From Mauremys mutica (Eukaryota > Chordata > Testudines > Geoemydidae): a stretch of DNA of 64,000 nt. A program made the translations under genes and the position numbers. The stretch lies in assembly GCF_020497125.1 (NCBI RefSeq), contig NC_059084.1:6785501-6849500 (forward strand). Reading direction: 5' to 3'. The notes beneath the pieces are model-generated. The model saw only the letters and a program-made list of their open reading frames with translations, had not been told where the DNA came from and searched no databases. This document shows positions 25,801 through 33,200 of the stretch, in pieces (within the stretch, counting starts at the first letter, position 1; every line of letters starts with the position of its first letter).

Positions 25801-28132
25801 GTAAACAAATCCGAGAAACACGGTTGGGGGGGGCACACAAATTTGAAACAAAGTTTTCCAAAATGAAACTTTCATTTAGATTTTTTGTATTGGCCCATCT
25901 ACCCTCTCTCCCTCCCTACAAACAAGTGAAAAGGCTGACCACTACAAAAACTGTACTTTGGTTTTTAAAAAAATTACAACCAGCTCTACAGATTGCAACT
26001 TCTCTTAAATTAGACTGTAAACTCTTTGGGGCTGCATGTCTAGCCTTTACTCTCTGCTACTCAGAATTGCACAGTGCTGCACTAATTCTGCTTGGAGTGT
26101 CTGGGTCAGGCCACAACATAAATGATCGCTAAGAACATTCGTTAAAAATGACTGCTAACTTTTCATCAGCATAGTTTTCAATGCAAATAAAAAAAAAATC
26201 AAATAAGTTTTCACAGATTGATTCTATTTTCTTACCACCTCTCCTGGGGGTCTTATCCAATGCCCACAAAATCCACTGGATTCATTGGCTTCAATGGGTA
26301 TTTGATCAGAAGACTTTCTATAACATATGTGGTGATGGTGATGGGAGGTTCTGGGCTACAGCCATACTTGGCAGACTAGAGGATCAGGATTAGTCTCGTC
26401 AGCCATCAATGTAATAGTTATTTGTTATGAAGCACACATCATTTTAAAGTAAGAATAAGAATTTTCCCCATGGTGAGCTTTCAGTTTTGCAAGGCTTCTT
26501 CCAGTTAGTCACGGTCCTTATCTATCCCCATCTCCAAAGCATTTCACCAACATTAACCAGTTAATTCCTGACAGCACCCTTGTGCATTATTAGAGTGGCT
26601 GCAAACTGACACCTAAAGGTTAAGTGATTTGCCCGAGGCCACAGAGAAGAGTCAGTTTTAGAGAGATTAAAAATTGATAATTCTTAGGTTCCTACAGAAC
26701 ACAAGACAACCCTGAATTTACACATGCCACCACTGCCAAAGGCAGTACATTTTGGCTTAATAACCTGGAGACTCGGCTATCCTCAGAAAACATCAATTTT
26801 TTATTATTTGTATTGTGGTAGCACCGAGAGGCACCAATCAGGAATTGGGCCCCCATCATCGTACTAAGCACTGTACTCACGTGTAATGAAAATGGGAAGA
26901 GTGTAGCAATTTTACACGTCACCCAATCACTTAGCATGTGCCATAGACTTGTACAACTAAGTTCATACACAAGGTTTGAGACTGTTTTCAATATTACATT
27001 TACACACACAGTGGAGAATACAAAATGAGCTAGGAAATCATTCCCGGATCAACTCATATTACAATAAAATCACATACACTGCTGCACCCTCTAATAGTTA
27101 AGACTGGGCAGATAAACTATTTTAGAATATGATTTTTCACAATGCACATTGTAATTGATGCATATAGTAATAGCTGAGGTTACCATACTCATAATCAGCA
27201 TAAAGGCAGTGTGGATCCACATTTTTGGCTGAAATTTTTTTTGTCTTAATTATTGAACTTGGAAAAACTATTACTGAGAAGTCTAGCTACCTTTAATCTT
27301 AATTAGTTATTATCTGCAGTGCAAACATAACTGCTCTGACCTTTTAATAAAAAGCTCTTAATGTTTCAAATGGCATGTTTGAATAACCAACTACAGGGCA
27401 GATACAAGCTCAACTGTCTTGCATTTTAAAAAAGTGTTTTGTATTTTATGTAGTGGTTACCTTTTCTTTCTCTGCGGTGCAGCTTTGTGCTATTGTTATT
27501 AAAACAGTCCTGGTTGGAATAGCAGAGATTTACAAGGAAGACAGTTTGTATAGTATCTATCTATAGGTGGGTTCTTCTTTGGTCTCCATTGCCATAGTAT
27601 CACTTCATAGTCTTAATGTAATTATCCTCACAACACCCCTGTGAGGTCAGGAAGTGCTGTAATCTCTATTTTACAGCTGGGAAACTGAGACACAAAGAGA
27701 GTAAGTAATTTGCCGGAGGGTCCACAGGAAGCCTGTGGCAAAGCAATGCATTGAACTCAGTTCTCTGTGTGTCCTAGCCCAGGATGGATCCCCAACCACT
27801 GGACCATCCTTACAAAATGGCACTGTCATTCAGACACCCTCATGTGTTTTATCTACAGATTAAAGAGCCATTAAACTGGAAAGAAAACTCTGCCTATCAA
27901 AACTACATAGCAGGGCTTTGTGCACAAGGAAAAGAATAAAAATATTTACAAAGACTGAGACTGTATAGTCTTACCTGGACCAATAGGAATCCACTGTCCC
28001 ATCTTTTTTCGAGCCTTCCTTACATGTATTCTTTACAGGCTGCTGCTGCTGGTAGTGGTGGCTATGATGATGTAGCGAGACCAGGTCAGAACTATACACC
28101 TGAACACCATTCCTACCGATACTTGAGGCCAT
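1688..28132 (-). CDS. SLC17A9: SLC17A9, vesicular nucleotide transporter, 10 exons, 3' end outside window
   Basis: SLC17A9 (VNUT) is a major facilitator superfamily carrier that loads ATP and other nucleotides into secretory and synaptic vesicles. Coding exons, from the start: 27975-28132, 15114-15311, 12860-12999, 11256-11355, 9760-9890, 8271-8367, 7013-7109, 4117-4204, 3589-3623, 1688-1803. All introns are GT-AG and all junctions keep frame, giving about 387 residues. Segments matching the family include [12 protein letters not shown] (first membrane helix), [54 protein letters not shown] and [12 protein letters not shown]. The MFS loop 2-3 signature G-x-L-S-D-R-x-G-G is visible across the exon 2/3 junction. 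The C-terminal part after TFNH, expected to hold the last helices, is not found here and should lie left of base 1. The first ATG at 28132 has an in-frame TGA directly upstream. Identity rests on peptide similarity and on GID8 lying next to it. Confidence 0.95.
2085..2506. mobile_element. Nested hAT element 1
   Basis: Terminal inverted repeats CAGTGTTCCCTC and GAGGGAACGTAG, flanked on both sides by the perfect 8-bp duplication GTCCTGAC (2077-2084, 2507-2514). G+C-rich interior with no coding frame of note. Confidence 0.85.
2524..2697. mobile_element. Nested hAT element 2
   Basis: Terminal inverted repeats CAGGGGTAGTCAAT and ATTGACTACCCATG, flanked by the perfect 8-bp duplication CACTAGTG (2516-2523, 2698-2705). 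About 174 bp, with an AATAATAATAATAA run inside. Confidence 0.88.
3589..3623 (-). CDS. SLC17A9: SLC17A9 exon 9 (35-bp microexon)
   Basis: Encodes [11 protein letters not shown] (residues 337-348). Acceptor ctttcag/GC; donor TGCAG/gtaaga. It is too short for ORF tools but agrees with the family segment Y-x-x-I-T-V-R-K-x-M-Q and joins both neighbours in frame. Confidence 0.93.
3821..3949. mobile_element. Short Harbinger-like MITE
   Basis: Begins GGGTATGGCTACACC and ends AGTGTAGACAACCCC, imperfect inverted repeats shared with other GGGTATGTCTACAC-type elements in the window. No coding content. Confidence 0.55.
4117..4204 (-). CDS. SLC17A9: SLC17A9 exon 8
   Basis: Encodes [20 protein letters not shown] then FLSDHLINQ (residues 308-336 plus part of 337), including the second MFS loop signature. 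Acceptor ctttcag/G; donor TCAGG/gtaaga. Confidence 0.96.
4810..5060. repeat. Dispersed repeat with TTTTCAAAAGCAC motifs
   Basis: Repeated and partly palindromic phrases (TTTTCAAAAGCACCTAAG, ATTTTCAAAAGCACTAAA, TTGAAAATCTAGCCC) typical of an old nonautonomous DNA element. The family was not identified. Confidence 0.5.
7013..7109 (-). CDS. SLC17A9: SLC17A9 exon 7
   Basis: Encodes [20 protein letters not shown] then [12 protein letters not shown] (residues 275-307). Acceptor ttacag/G; donor CTAAG/gtaggc. Matches the conserved SWLPTFF segment of SLC17A9. Confidence 0.94.
7440..7500 (-). repeat. Penelope-like fragment with hammerhead-like core
   Basis: Minus strand reads CTGAAGA (7492-7486), a 17-base hairpin region, GAAA (7468-7465), then GCTTGTCTCTC. 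This is the order of a hammerhead ribozyme core, CUGANGA-stem II-GAAA-stem III. Both core boxes are intact and GAGC/GUUC can pair as stem II. Stem III is weak. The family is repeated at 18750, 46110 and 54887. Confidence 0.6.
7518..8095 (-). mobile_element. CR1 LINE 3' end with reverse-transcriptase C-terminal remnant
   Basis: On the minus strand, 8043-7639 encodes a 134-residue open piece with [49 protein letters not shown] and [20 protein letters not shown], the C-terminal end of the CR1 ORF2 polyprotein. The 3' UTR continues to about 7518. It lacks the endonuclease and the catalytic reverse-transcriptase core and is a 5'-truncated dead copy lying between SLC17A9 exons 7 and 6. Confidence 0.95.
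8271..8367 (-). CDS. SLC17A9: SLC17A9 exon 6
   Basis: Encodes [20 protein letters not shown] then [13 protein letters not shown] (residues 243-274 plus part of 275), the cytosolic central loop leading into helix 7. Acceptor ccctgcag/AA; donor ATCTG/gtgagt. It fits the family's V-P-W-x-x-L-F-x-K-P-x-W segment. Confidence 0.92.
8990..9235. mobile_element. Probable hAT-type element, G+C-rich
   Basis: Begins near CAGGGGCGCTGGAACGG and ends near TTCAGGTGCCGGTGCCCC, a known type of end in reptile hAT MITEs. Duplication not identified. The G+C-rich interior creates spurious frames. Confidence 0.5.
9760..9890 (-). CDS. SLC17A9: SLC17A9 exon 5
   Basis: Encodes [20 protein letters not shown] and onward to KYLLNEK (residues 199-242 plus part of 243). 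It holds the GS-LLL-WYGW segment and the next helix. Acceptor ttccag/G; donor AAAAG/gtaacc. Confidence 0.93.
10379..10610. mobile_element. Harbinger-like MITE with TTA duplication
   Basis: Terminal inverted repeats GGTATGTCTACACAGCAATT and AATTGCTGTGTAGACATACC are perfect over 20 bp. Flanks are TTA on both sides (10376-10378, 10611-10613), the TWA target of PIF/Harbinger elements. 232 bp, no transposase. Confidence 0.9.
10735..10935 (+). repeat. MIR-like CORE SINE fragment
   Basis: Reads TTAATCCCCATTTAACGGAG, AACTGAGGCACAGGGAGG and TGACATGCCCAGGATCA in the order typical of the MIR family. Confidence 0.75.
11256..11355 (-). CDS. SLC17A9: SLC17A9 exon 4
   Basis: Encodes [20 protein letters not shown] followed by [13 protein letters not shown] (residues 166-198 plus part of 199). 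Acceptor gctag/GA; donor TTTGG/gtaagt. The frame is open only across the exon, so a long-ORF search misses it. Confidence 0.93.
11600..11800 (+). repeat. MIR-like SINE fragment
   Basis: CCCATTTTACAGCTGGGGAA, GTGACTTGCTAAAAATTAC and GAACTGACCCCAGCTTTCC follow MIR order. It ends in CAGGCTGGGGAACCTTAACC. Confidence 0.7.
12860..12999 (-). CDS. SLC17A9: SLC17A9 exon 3
   Basis: Encodes residues 119-165 plus part of 166: [19 protein letters not shown] and onward to MGLLQG, with helices 3 and 4. Acceptor tttcag/G; donor CAAG/gtgaga. Confidence 0.95.
14478..14735. mobile_element. Harbinger-like element, right end unclear
   Basis: Begins GCCTGGTCTACACACAAG and carries internal inverted pieces (TACTGGTATAACTATT against AATAGTTATACCAGTA). 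The right border could not be fixed. Confidence 0.5.
14740..14970. repeat. Dispersed repeat with palindromic GAAGTCAATGG core
   Basis: Contains GAAGTCAATGGAAAGG and CCCATTGACTTCAATGG, ending in GGATCAGGCCC. A similar piece lies at about 41715-41745. Old nonautonomous element of unidentified family. Confidence 0.5.
15114..15311 (-). CDS. SLC17A9: SLC17A9 exon 2
   Basis: Encodes residues 53-118 plus part of 119, with the first two transmembrane helices and the start of the loop 2-3 signature (GGHLSDR). Acceptor cttgcag/G; donor GATCG/gtactg. The 12.7 kb intron between exons 1 and 2 is full of repeats. Confidence 0.95.
15711..15756 (+). ncRNA. Hammerhead-ribozyme-like motif, decayed
   Basis: CCGATGA at 15718-15724 (core CUGANGA with one change), a stem II of GTGAGC/GCCCAT around the loop TGTA (15726-15741), GAAA at 15742-15745, then GC-TTAT-GC (15746-15753) as a two-pair stem III and TC before the expected cleavage point. 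Hammerheads of this minimal shape are known in Penelope-like elements. The U-to-C core change and the A-C mismatch in stem II suggest it is inactive. Confidence 0.55.
15778..16073. mobile_element. Palindrome-rich Harbinger-like insertion with TAA duplication
   Basis: Begins GCCCTGGTCTACAC and ends ATAAACGTACCC, flanked by TAA at 15775-15777 and 16074-16076. Removing it restores the host arm as GTCTCTAAGGTGCCAC. The interior has perfect hairpins, for example GTTCGAACTATCGCGTCT against AGACGCGATAGTTCGAAC near 15980-16020, and is unusually CpG-rich. Confidence 0.75.
16850..16940 (+). repeat. Dispersed repeat fragment (GGGCCCCATGTGCTAGGTGC type)
   Basis: Shares GCTAGGTGCTGTACAAATAT and a TTATTATTT-type start with pieces at 26800-26890 and 46375-46490. 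Family not named. Confidence 0.5.
17776..18425. mobile_element. hAT-type nonautonomous element, 650 bp
   Basis: Ends TAAGGCTACGTTTTAGTC and ACAAACTCGCAGCCTTA are inverted repeats. Perfect 8-bp duplication CTTATGAT on both sides (17768-17775, 18426-18433). G+C-rich interior with no transposase; the frames up to 175 codons inside are not genes. Confidence 0.9.
18750..19030. repeat. Penelope-like fragment interrupted by a hAT MITE
   Basis: Contains GTGTTGGGCCCAGGATA, TACCTTTTACTGGACCAACT and GAGCTCTTCTTCAGGTCTGG, shared with copies at 7440, 46110 and 54887. The 124-bp MITE at 18871-18994 sits in its hairpin region, so the ribozyme-like core is split. Confidence 0.7.
18871..18994 (+). mobile_element. 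hAT MITE (TAGGGTGACC family), copy 1
   Basis: TIRs TAGGGTGACCAGA and TCTGGTCACCCTA, perfect 8-bp duplication TTCATAGA (18863-18870, 18995-19002). 124 bp. Confidence 0.95.
19539..19662 (-). mobile_element. hAT MITE (TAGGGTGACC family), copy 2, inverted
   Basis: Same family in opposite orientation, with perfect 8-bp duplication GCAGAGGT (19531-19538, 19663-19670). 124 bp, only 0.55 kb from copy 1. Confidence 0.95.
20026..20290 (+). repeat. tRNA-type SINE
   Basis: GTGGTGTGGTGAAAGCACTA, TTCTATTCCCAGCTCTGTCA, GACAAGCCACTTAATCTCTC and an A/T-rich tail AATAAAAATAATAAATAAT. Its second half resembles pieces at 23480-23620 and 25370-25555. Confidence 0.8.
21050..21240 (+). repeat. MIR-like fragment
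   Basis: TTACCGATATGGAAACTGAG, AAGTGACTTGCTCAAAATTTC and GGGAACGAACTCAATTTCC follow MIR order. Confidence 0.65.
21335..21553 (-). mobile_element. hAT-Charlie-like element (GGTTCTCAAAC family), copy 1
   Basis: TIRs CAGGGGTTCTCAAACT and AGTTTGAGAACTG. Inverted relative to the copies at 39097 and 61939. About 219 bp. Confidence 0.8.
21830..22047 (-). other. Exon-like open segment of unknown origin in SLC17A9 intron 1
   Basis: Minus-strand segment bounded by ctattcag/C and TATAG/gtgtgt, open throughout (72 codons), with a normal-looking composition ([45 protein letters not shown]). I do not recognise the protein. It does not fit between SLC17A9 exons 1 and 2, which already join in frame. It could be an alternative exon, a retrocopy fragment or chance. 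Confidence 0.25.
23480..23620 (+). repeat. SINE-like dispersed fragment
   Basis: GATTGTATGCTCTTCAATAC and CAGTGCCTAACACAATGAGG match the second half of the copies at 20160 and 25440. Confidence 0.55.
23806..23865. repeat. 30-bp perfect tandem duplication
   Basis: The unit starting ATCTCTCCTGAGCATGGA (30 bp) occurs twice head to tail with no mismatch at 23806-23835 and 23836-23865. Identity suggests a recent duplication. Confidence 0.95.
24490..24690 (+). repeat. tRNA-type SINE, 3' part
   Basis: TTGGGCAAGGCATTTCACTT, TGCCTTAGTTTCCCATCTG, AAAGCACTTCGAGATCTATG and a TTATTAG tail. The head is unclear. Confidence 0.75.
24697..24819 (+). mobile_element. hAT MITE (TAGGGTGACC family), copy 3
   Basis: Same TIRs with small changes at the right end; 8-bp duplication ACTCAAAG/ACTCAAAA (24689-24696, 24820-24827). 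It inserted just after a SINE tail. Confidence 0.92.
25340..25555 (+). repeat. SINE-like repeat
   Basis: GTGTGACCTTAGGCAAATCA, ACGGGGGCAGGGACTTGATC and GTGCATAACACAATAAGGCT match the same repeat type as at 20160 and 23480. Confidence 0.65.
26800..26890 (+). repeat. Dispersed repeat fragment
   Basis: TTATTATTTGTATTGTGGTA, GAATTGGGCCCCCATCATCG and CTAAGCACTGTACTCA; same type as at 16850 and 46375. Confidence 0.5.
27600..27835 (+). repeat. MIR-like SINE near SLC17A9 exon 1
   Basis: TCCTCACAACACCCCTGTGA, ATTTTACAGCTGGGAAACTG and CACAAAGAGAGTAAGTAATT follow MIR order, about 140 bp from the exon 1 donor. Confidence 0.85.
27975..28132 (-). CDS. SLC17A9: SLC17A9 exon 1 (coding start)
   Basis: Encodes residues 1-52 plus two bases of codon 53. 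It starts [13 protein letters not shown] and ends DSYWSR, matching the WSRPE junction of known family members when joined to exon 2. A TGA lies immediately before the ATG. Donor is CCAG/gtaaga. Residues 21-31 are a His/Gln-rich stretch ([11 protein letters not shown]). This N-terminal tail is cytosolic in MFS carriers and here is longer than the short tail of mammalian forms, as far as I recall them. Confidence 0.85.
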
Positions 28133-28169
28133 TCAGTATTTTTTTTTTACAAAAGGGGGACGACTCACT

Positions 28170-28760
28170 AAGTAAAATGACACTGATAGAGCGCGCGGTT
28201 GTGGCACTTATTGCAAGGATGCTGGAGTGATTGCAAAAAGAGCAGACAGCAATGACAGGAAAAATCCCCAGAACGGGGTTACATGTCCTACTCTCCTAGA
28301 AGGTGTTTGCTTAAAGGAAAGATGCAAATGGCAAAGCCGGGCTCATTCCCAGGGAGTGAATGGAAGTGCCCGCCTGTCACCGCAGCCCTGCCTGTTACTT
28401 TGCGAAAGCCGAGCTGATCTGGTTTGAGATTCAGAGGGGAGTTTGTCTCTTTGCAATACAAAGGCCACGTGTCAGTTTTCAACTTCTCTTCCTGTTGGAG
28501 CTTTTCCAGGAAGCAAGTCTGGCAGCGGCTAGTACAGACTGCGATCAGCCCGGGGGAACTTGGCAGGCTGGATTGAGCTTCCGACGTTATGCACCGGGCC
28601 GGAACGCACTGTAAAAAGCCTTAGCCCCCGGGTACCAGAACCACGGCAGCGTTTGAATGGGTCCCCTAAGGGGTGGTGATAAGCAGAGCTGCCACCAAAT
28701 CCCCCCCCCTTCAACTCTTCCAGCCAGAGATGACGTGGTACGGGGCAGTATAAGACCAGA
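28170..28760 (-). promoter_or_regulatory. Probable SLC17A9 promoter / 5' UTR region
   Basis: This stretch just upstream of the SLC17A9 start codon is richer in G+C than its surroundings and has scattered CpGs, as at GAGCGCGCGG near 28190 and around 28540-28680. I recognise no repeat in it. No TATA box or clear initiator could be fixed. Assignment is by position only. Confidence 0.35.
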
Positions 28761-28976
28761 ATTACTTTTGCATCTCACTTGAGTCAGTTGCAAGTATTGT
28801 TGCTATTAATATTGGAGTCCGACAGTTTTATTCCTCCCGGGGACCGGGTCTCTGTATTTGTACCCACGATAACCAAGGCGCATTGTTAATACTAGAGCAC
28901 GGTGCAGCTACATTGCTCAGGGGAGGGAGAGGTAGGATAGATTCCTAGACCTTTCTCTTAGCATCTAAGGTGCTAG

Positions 28977-29099
28977 TAGGGTGACCGGATGTCCGGATTT
29001 TATAGGCACACTCCCAATTTTTTGATCTTTTTCATATATAGGCTCCTATTACTAACCACCCCCATCCCAATTTTTCACATGTGCTGTCTGGTCACCCTA
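28977..29099 (+). mobile_element. hAT MITE (TAGGGTGACC family), copy 4
   Basis: TIRs TAGGGTGACCGGA and TCTGGTCACCCTA; duplication GGTGCTAG/GGTGCTAT (28969-28976, 29100-29107). 123 bp, upstream of the SLC17A9 start. Confidence 0.92.
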
Positions 29100-29495
29100 G
29101 GTGCTATAAATCTTTCCCATGGGGTGTGGAGAAGGGGCAAAAGGGGAGAACTAAACTCTCAAGGACAAACTATTTTTATTATTTAGAATATGATACATGT
29201 GGGCTGTGCCTCTGCAGAGATGGCAGTGGAAGTGGCCCAGCCAGAATGGAAAACTTCACATGCCTCAGTATGTGTGTGTTTATATTGATCACAACTGCAG
29301 GGTGCAGAGAGACACTTGTTAGTTTTTCCTTACTTTCAGTTTTCTAGCAGTCCCCTACGCCAAATGCTTGGTCTTAAACTGGTTTCCCTGTAACTCACAC
29401 AATGGAAGCAATGGGAAAATGTGAAAATCCTGCCGCTGTACACCCAGCTCTAGGCCAAGCCTGCTTTTCACCTTCCCCCTCTGTGCTTTAACAGT

Positions 29496-29712
29496 CAGGG
29501 CAGGCTTTAGGACGGGCGGGGCCCGATTCAAAAGAGCTGCCGCCTAAGACCGGGGTAGCGATTGAGCTGCCACCGAAGAAGGTGGCGGCCATTCGGCTGC
29601 AGCTCAATCGGTTGTCGCTGTTTCCGGCGGCATTTCGGCGGAGGGTGAGGGCCCCTCTTAGTGCATGGCCCAATTCCCGGGAATCAGGGGAATTGCCCTA
29701 AAGCCAGCCCTG
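29496..29712. mobile_element. hAT-type element, G+C-rich
   Basis: Ends CAGGGCAGGCTTTAGGA and CTAAAGCCAGCCCTG, perfect 8-bp duplication TTAACAGT (29488-29495, 29713-29720). 217 bp, no coding content. Confidence 0.9.
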
Positions 29713-30043
29713 TTAACAGTAATTTTGAAATTCATCAGCAGAGTATAACATCAAATTATTTTTTATCCTAGAAGTCAAAGCAACATTTCCTAAAGCTTTG
29801 TGAGTAATGAACTGTTTGCATCACATGCAAAATTGAGGCTGTTGAATACTTCCACTGCAGAAATGTGAGCGAGAACTAATCTCAAACTAGAATAATCCAA
29901 TAAGGCTTGGGCTAAATAAGTTTGCACCACATAAAAAGTTATTTTAGTGCAAGTCTATGTGGACATCCTTTTTTCTGCATCAAAGTGGGAAAAATCAATT
30001 TCGATAAAGCTGGTTTGCTAAATGGGTGCTAGTTTGGTCAGTT

Positions 30044-30185
30044 CAGGAGAGGCAGTGTAGCCTAATGGATAGGGCACTGCACAGAGACATGGGTTCTACT
30101 CTGCCATTGGCATACTGGGTGACCGTGAGCAAATCATTTCACCACCTTCTTGCACAATGCTTTGAGACATTAAAAGATTACTGCA
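30044..30185 (+). repeat. tRNA-type SINE, 5' part
   Basis: GAGGCAGTGTAGCCTAATGG, GGGTTCTACTCTGCCATTGG and GAGCAAATCATTTCACCACC, the tRNA-like head of the turtle SINE type. Confidence 0.85.
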
Positions 30186-30259
30186 TATGTTTAAGGATAT
30201 CAAAATCTGGCCTTCCAATTGTAATCTTTTTTTGGGGGGGCAGGGAATTGTCTGTAAAA

Positions 30260-33200
30260 CAAAAAGCATGTTAGAACATACATAAATCATCTCTCCTTCC
30301 CCTTCTACAAGTACTATATTTAATCCTGTGTCCTTACAGACCCTTGAACTCCTGCTTGAGTCATGCTCACTCAACTCTAAAAAGCAAAATATTAGGATAA
30401 AGGGATAATGAAGATAAGTATTGAGACTCTTTCCCCTCTTCATGCATTTTAAAAAGGTATGTACTCGCCTGTCCCCACAATTCCTGTAGATCTACACACT
30501 TGCAATTCTTTGCATTTGGTAAAAACAGGTAAAAGTGAGGCTTTTTTATTTGAATAAAGCATGTGTATAACCCAGACACACCCATTTTAATTCCTCCCAC
30601 TCCATAATTTTTCAGGCCATGCACTCAGCTCTACTTGGTTTTCAGAACTTCCACTCTCATAGTATATACAGTTATTTAGGCTCAGACAGTTTTGTTTCTA
30701 GTAAAAAATAATATAGGAATCTTGAGCATAGATGGGTAGCTGCTATTGAAAGATTATCACTGACAAAGGTGTTGAAGCACCATGCTAATCAAGAATTTGA
30801 AGAGTATTCTTCATTGGACTCTATGGATGGGAAATGTAAGGTCTGCACTGAGCTCAGAAGCTCCACCATGGTTAAATTATACACATGCATATTTAACATT
30901 ACACTTCTGTGCATGTTAAAAAAAATAGTTCAAGGAAGGTGAGGGCAGGGCAACAAGTAGGAAGGCAGGGCTCCCCTTCTCTCCACCCAAACTGCCTCTA
31001 CTTTTTCCTTGCTCACCTAATTTTGTACATTTGCAAGTTATAAATAGGCCTGCTGCAGAAGAAAGCAATGTTATCAAGGCAAGAAGGGGACAGCAAGCAA
31101 TGAGAAAGCCCTTTCCTCTCCCTTACTGCCTCCCAGACAATCTTACTAATTTTCAGCAAATATACATATAAACACTTCAACACAAAGGACAAGAGTTTTT
31201 TTTAAAGGAACAAAGCAGAGAACGTGGTGCAGAGGTGTGGGAAGAGGGGAGGTTCTCTTACCCCTGGTTTCATGCCTCTGCTCTCCCATCTCCTGTCCAG
31301 TTTTTGTGGTGGAGGGGTAGTAATTAGCCCAGCTTCCTCTTACATGTCCCACTTTAGAACACCCATAAATCTCAGCAACACTAACGCCTCACTGTTTGCC
31401 CCTATGCAACCCCACATCACTCGCTTACACTAATGAACCTCCAATACGTTTATCATCTGGAAGTTTTGGCCTCTTGTATCTAGGGATTAGAAGTTAAGCT
31501 AACAAGATGTTCATCTCTACAGAGTTCAGAGGAAAAATATCGCTAACAATATTGTAGAGCTGAGTCCGACTTTGAGATCTGGGAAGATTCTAAAGTCAGG
31601 GTTCAGGTATCACACTTGGATAGGAACACATGAAAGGCGGGTCTCCCATGAAATTACCAAAGCAAAGTCATACTTAAAATTTAATTCTTGGAGGTGACAA
31701 TACTGAGACAAGGGATGGACTCTTTTGAGCTTCAAGAAGGATTCTGACACAGTACCACATATTAGGTCAACAGGTGTGACACTGATGGAGAAAACTAAAA
31801 AATATTGACTTGGGAACAGCAGATGGCAATTAAGGGAGGAAAGGAATGCAGTGTTGACTATTGAGTCCAGCTCTCACAACACTATTGACCTTATTTCACA
31901 GCTTATTTGGCCACAAAATAAAAGCTGACAACTGCGCAAATAAGCCAGGATGCAGCTGCCAATGCGTACTTCACTTTGAAACCTGGTCCTCCTTACTTGT
32001 GTTTCCATTTCCAGAAGAGGGAGCCATGACTTGGTAAAAAGATGTCAGGAGTTGTATCAATAAGATATTAGGAACACAGAATTTAATATATAAATGTTAA
32101 AAAGGGTATTTGGAGGCTATATAGTTGAGAATTAAATTCTAGGAGGGTAAAAAATGAGGATAGACGCCAGACATTTTCTGTAAGTGTCAAACACAAAATG
32201 GAGAGCATAAAATAAAAGTAATAATAAGGGAGTTTTGGAAATACTTTATGGGTAAGGCAGAGTGACAAAAGCAGTAATAGTTCCAGGAGGGTTGGGAAGT
32301 GTTAGAGCTAGACAAGTACTTACACAGGAAACAAAGTACAAACAGCAAACATGCAAGTGGACAGACCTCTGCAGGACTTGGGAAGCATTGCCTCAGAAAT
32401 AACATGGAGGGGAAAAAGAAAAAAAAACGTTAGCTCCTATTCATTTAGGCACTTTTATGGCCCCTGGCACTATGGGATCAGAGAATCTAGTTTACCCCAG
32501 ACACAAGAAAACATCAGCTATTGCTTTGTTCAGCATTTTCTAATAACCTTATTAGCAACAAAATTTTGTTCTTATTGTACATATTCCATCATGTCCTTTT
32601 TTTAAACACACAGCTGTACGTGTTTTCTGGTGAATACCTGATTTAACCTTGCTGACACGTGAGAAGCAGTTTTGCTTTCAAAGTAAGCAGGGCCTGTGTT
32701 CCTAAGGTAGAAGGACTAGAAGAGAAAATACAAAGTTGGCTAAAGGCCAACTTATGGCCTAGGCCATAAACCCATGGAAGCAGTAAGAAACCCTCCCTTA
32801 CACTCCTGCACATCTTGCTGAACTTAGAACTTTGATGGTCTTACAAATAAATAGGAGGGTGGGAGCATTTTTTAGATAAATACAACTTCACATCCCAGTA
32901 CTCTCAATCTAGCACTACTTGGAAATATTACATTCACTTACAAGCCCGATTTTCATCAAGATCTCAGCTTAGCTTCCCTTTTGGGCACTTTTGAGAATGC
33001 AAATAATTGTGGGTAGGACTATGTCTAATTTCTTATCTGCCATGTTTTCTTCTTCCCTCCCTTATCCCTACAGTGAACCTCTTCTGTTGGAGCAGAAAAA
33101 TATGCTCTATTTGACAACTACACAGCTTACAGTATTTTCTCTTTTATGCTGCTTTTTATGGTATTTAGGAAAACTGCAAGGGAAAGGGTAGATACAAAGC
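30260..33200. other. Intergenic, AT-rich, no gene or clear repeat seen
   Basis: Between the SLC17A9 upstream region and the probable GID8 3' end. Open frames are short and without family resemblance. No repeat was recognised, which is unusual for this window. Confidence 0.5.
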
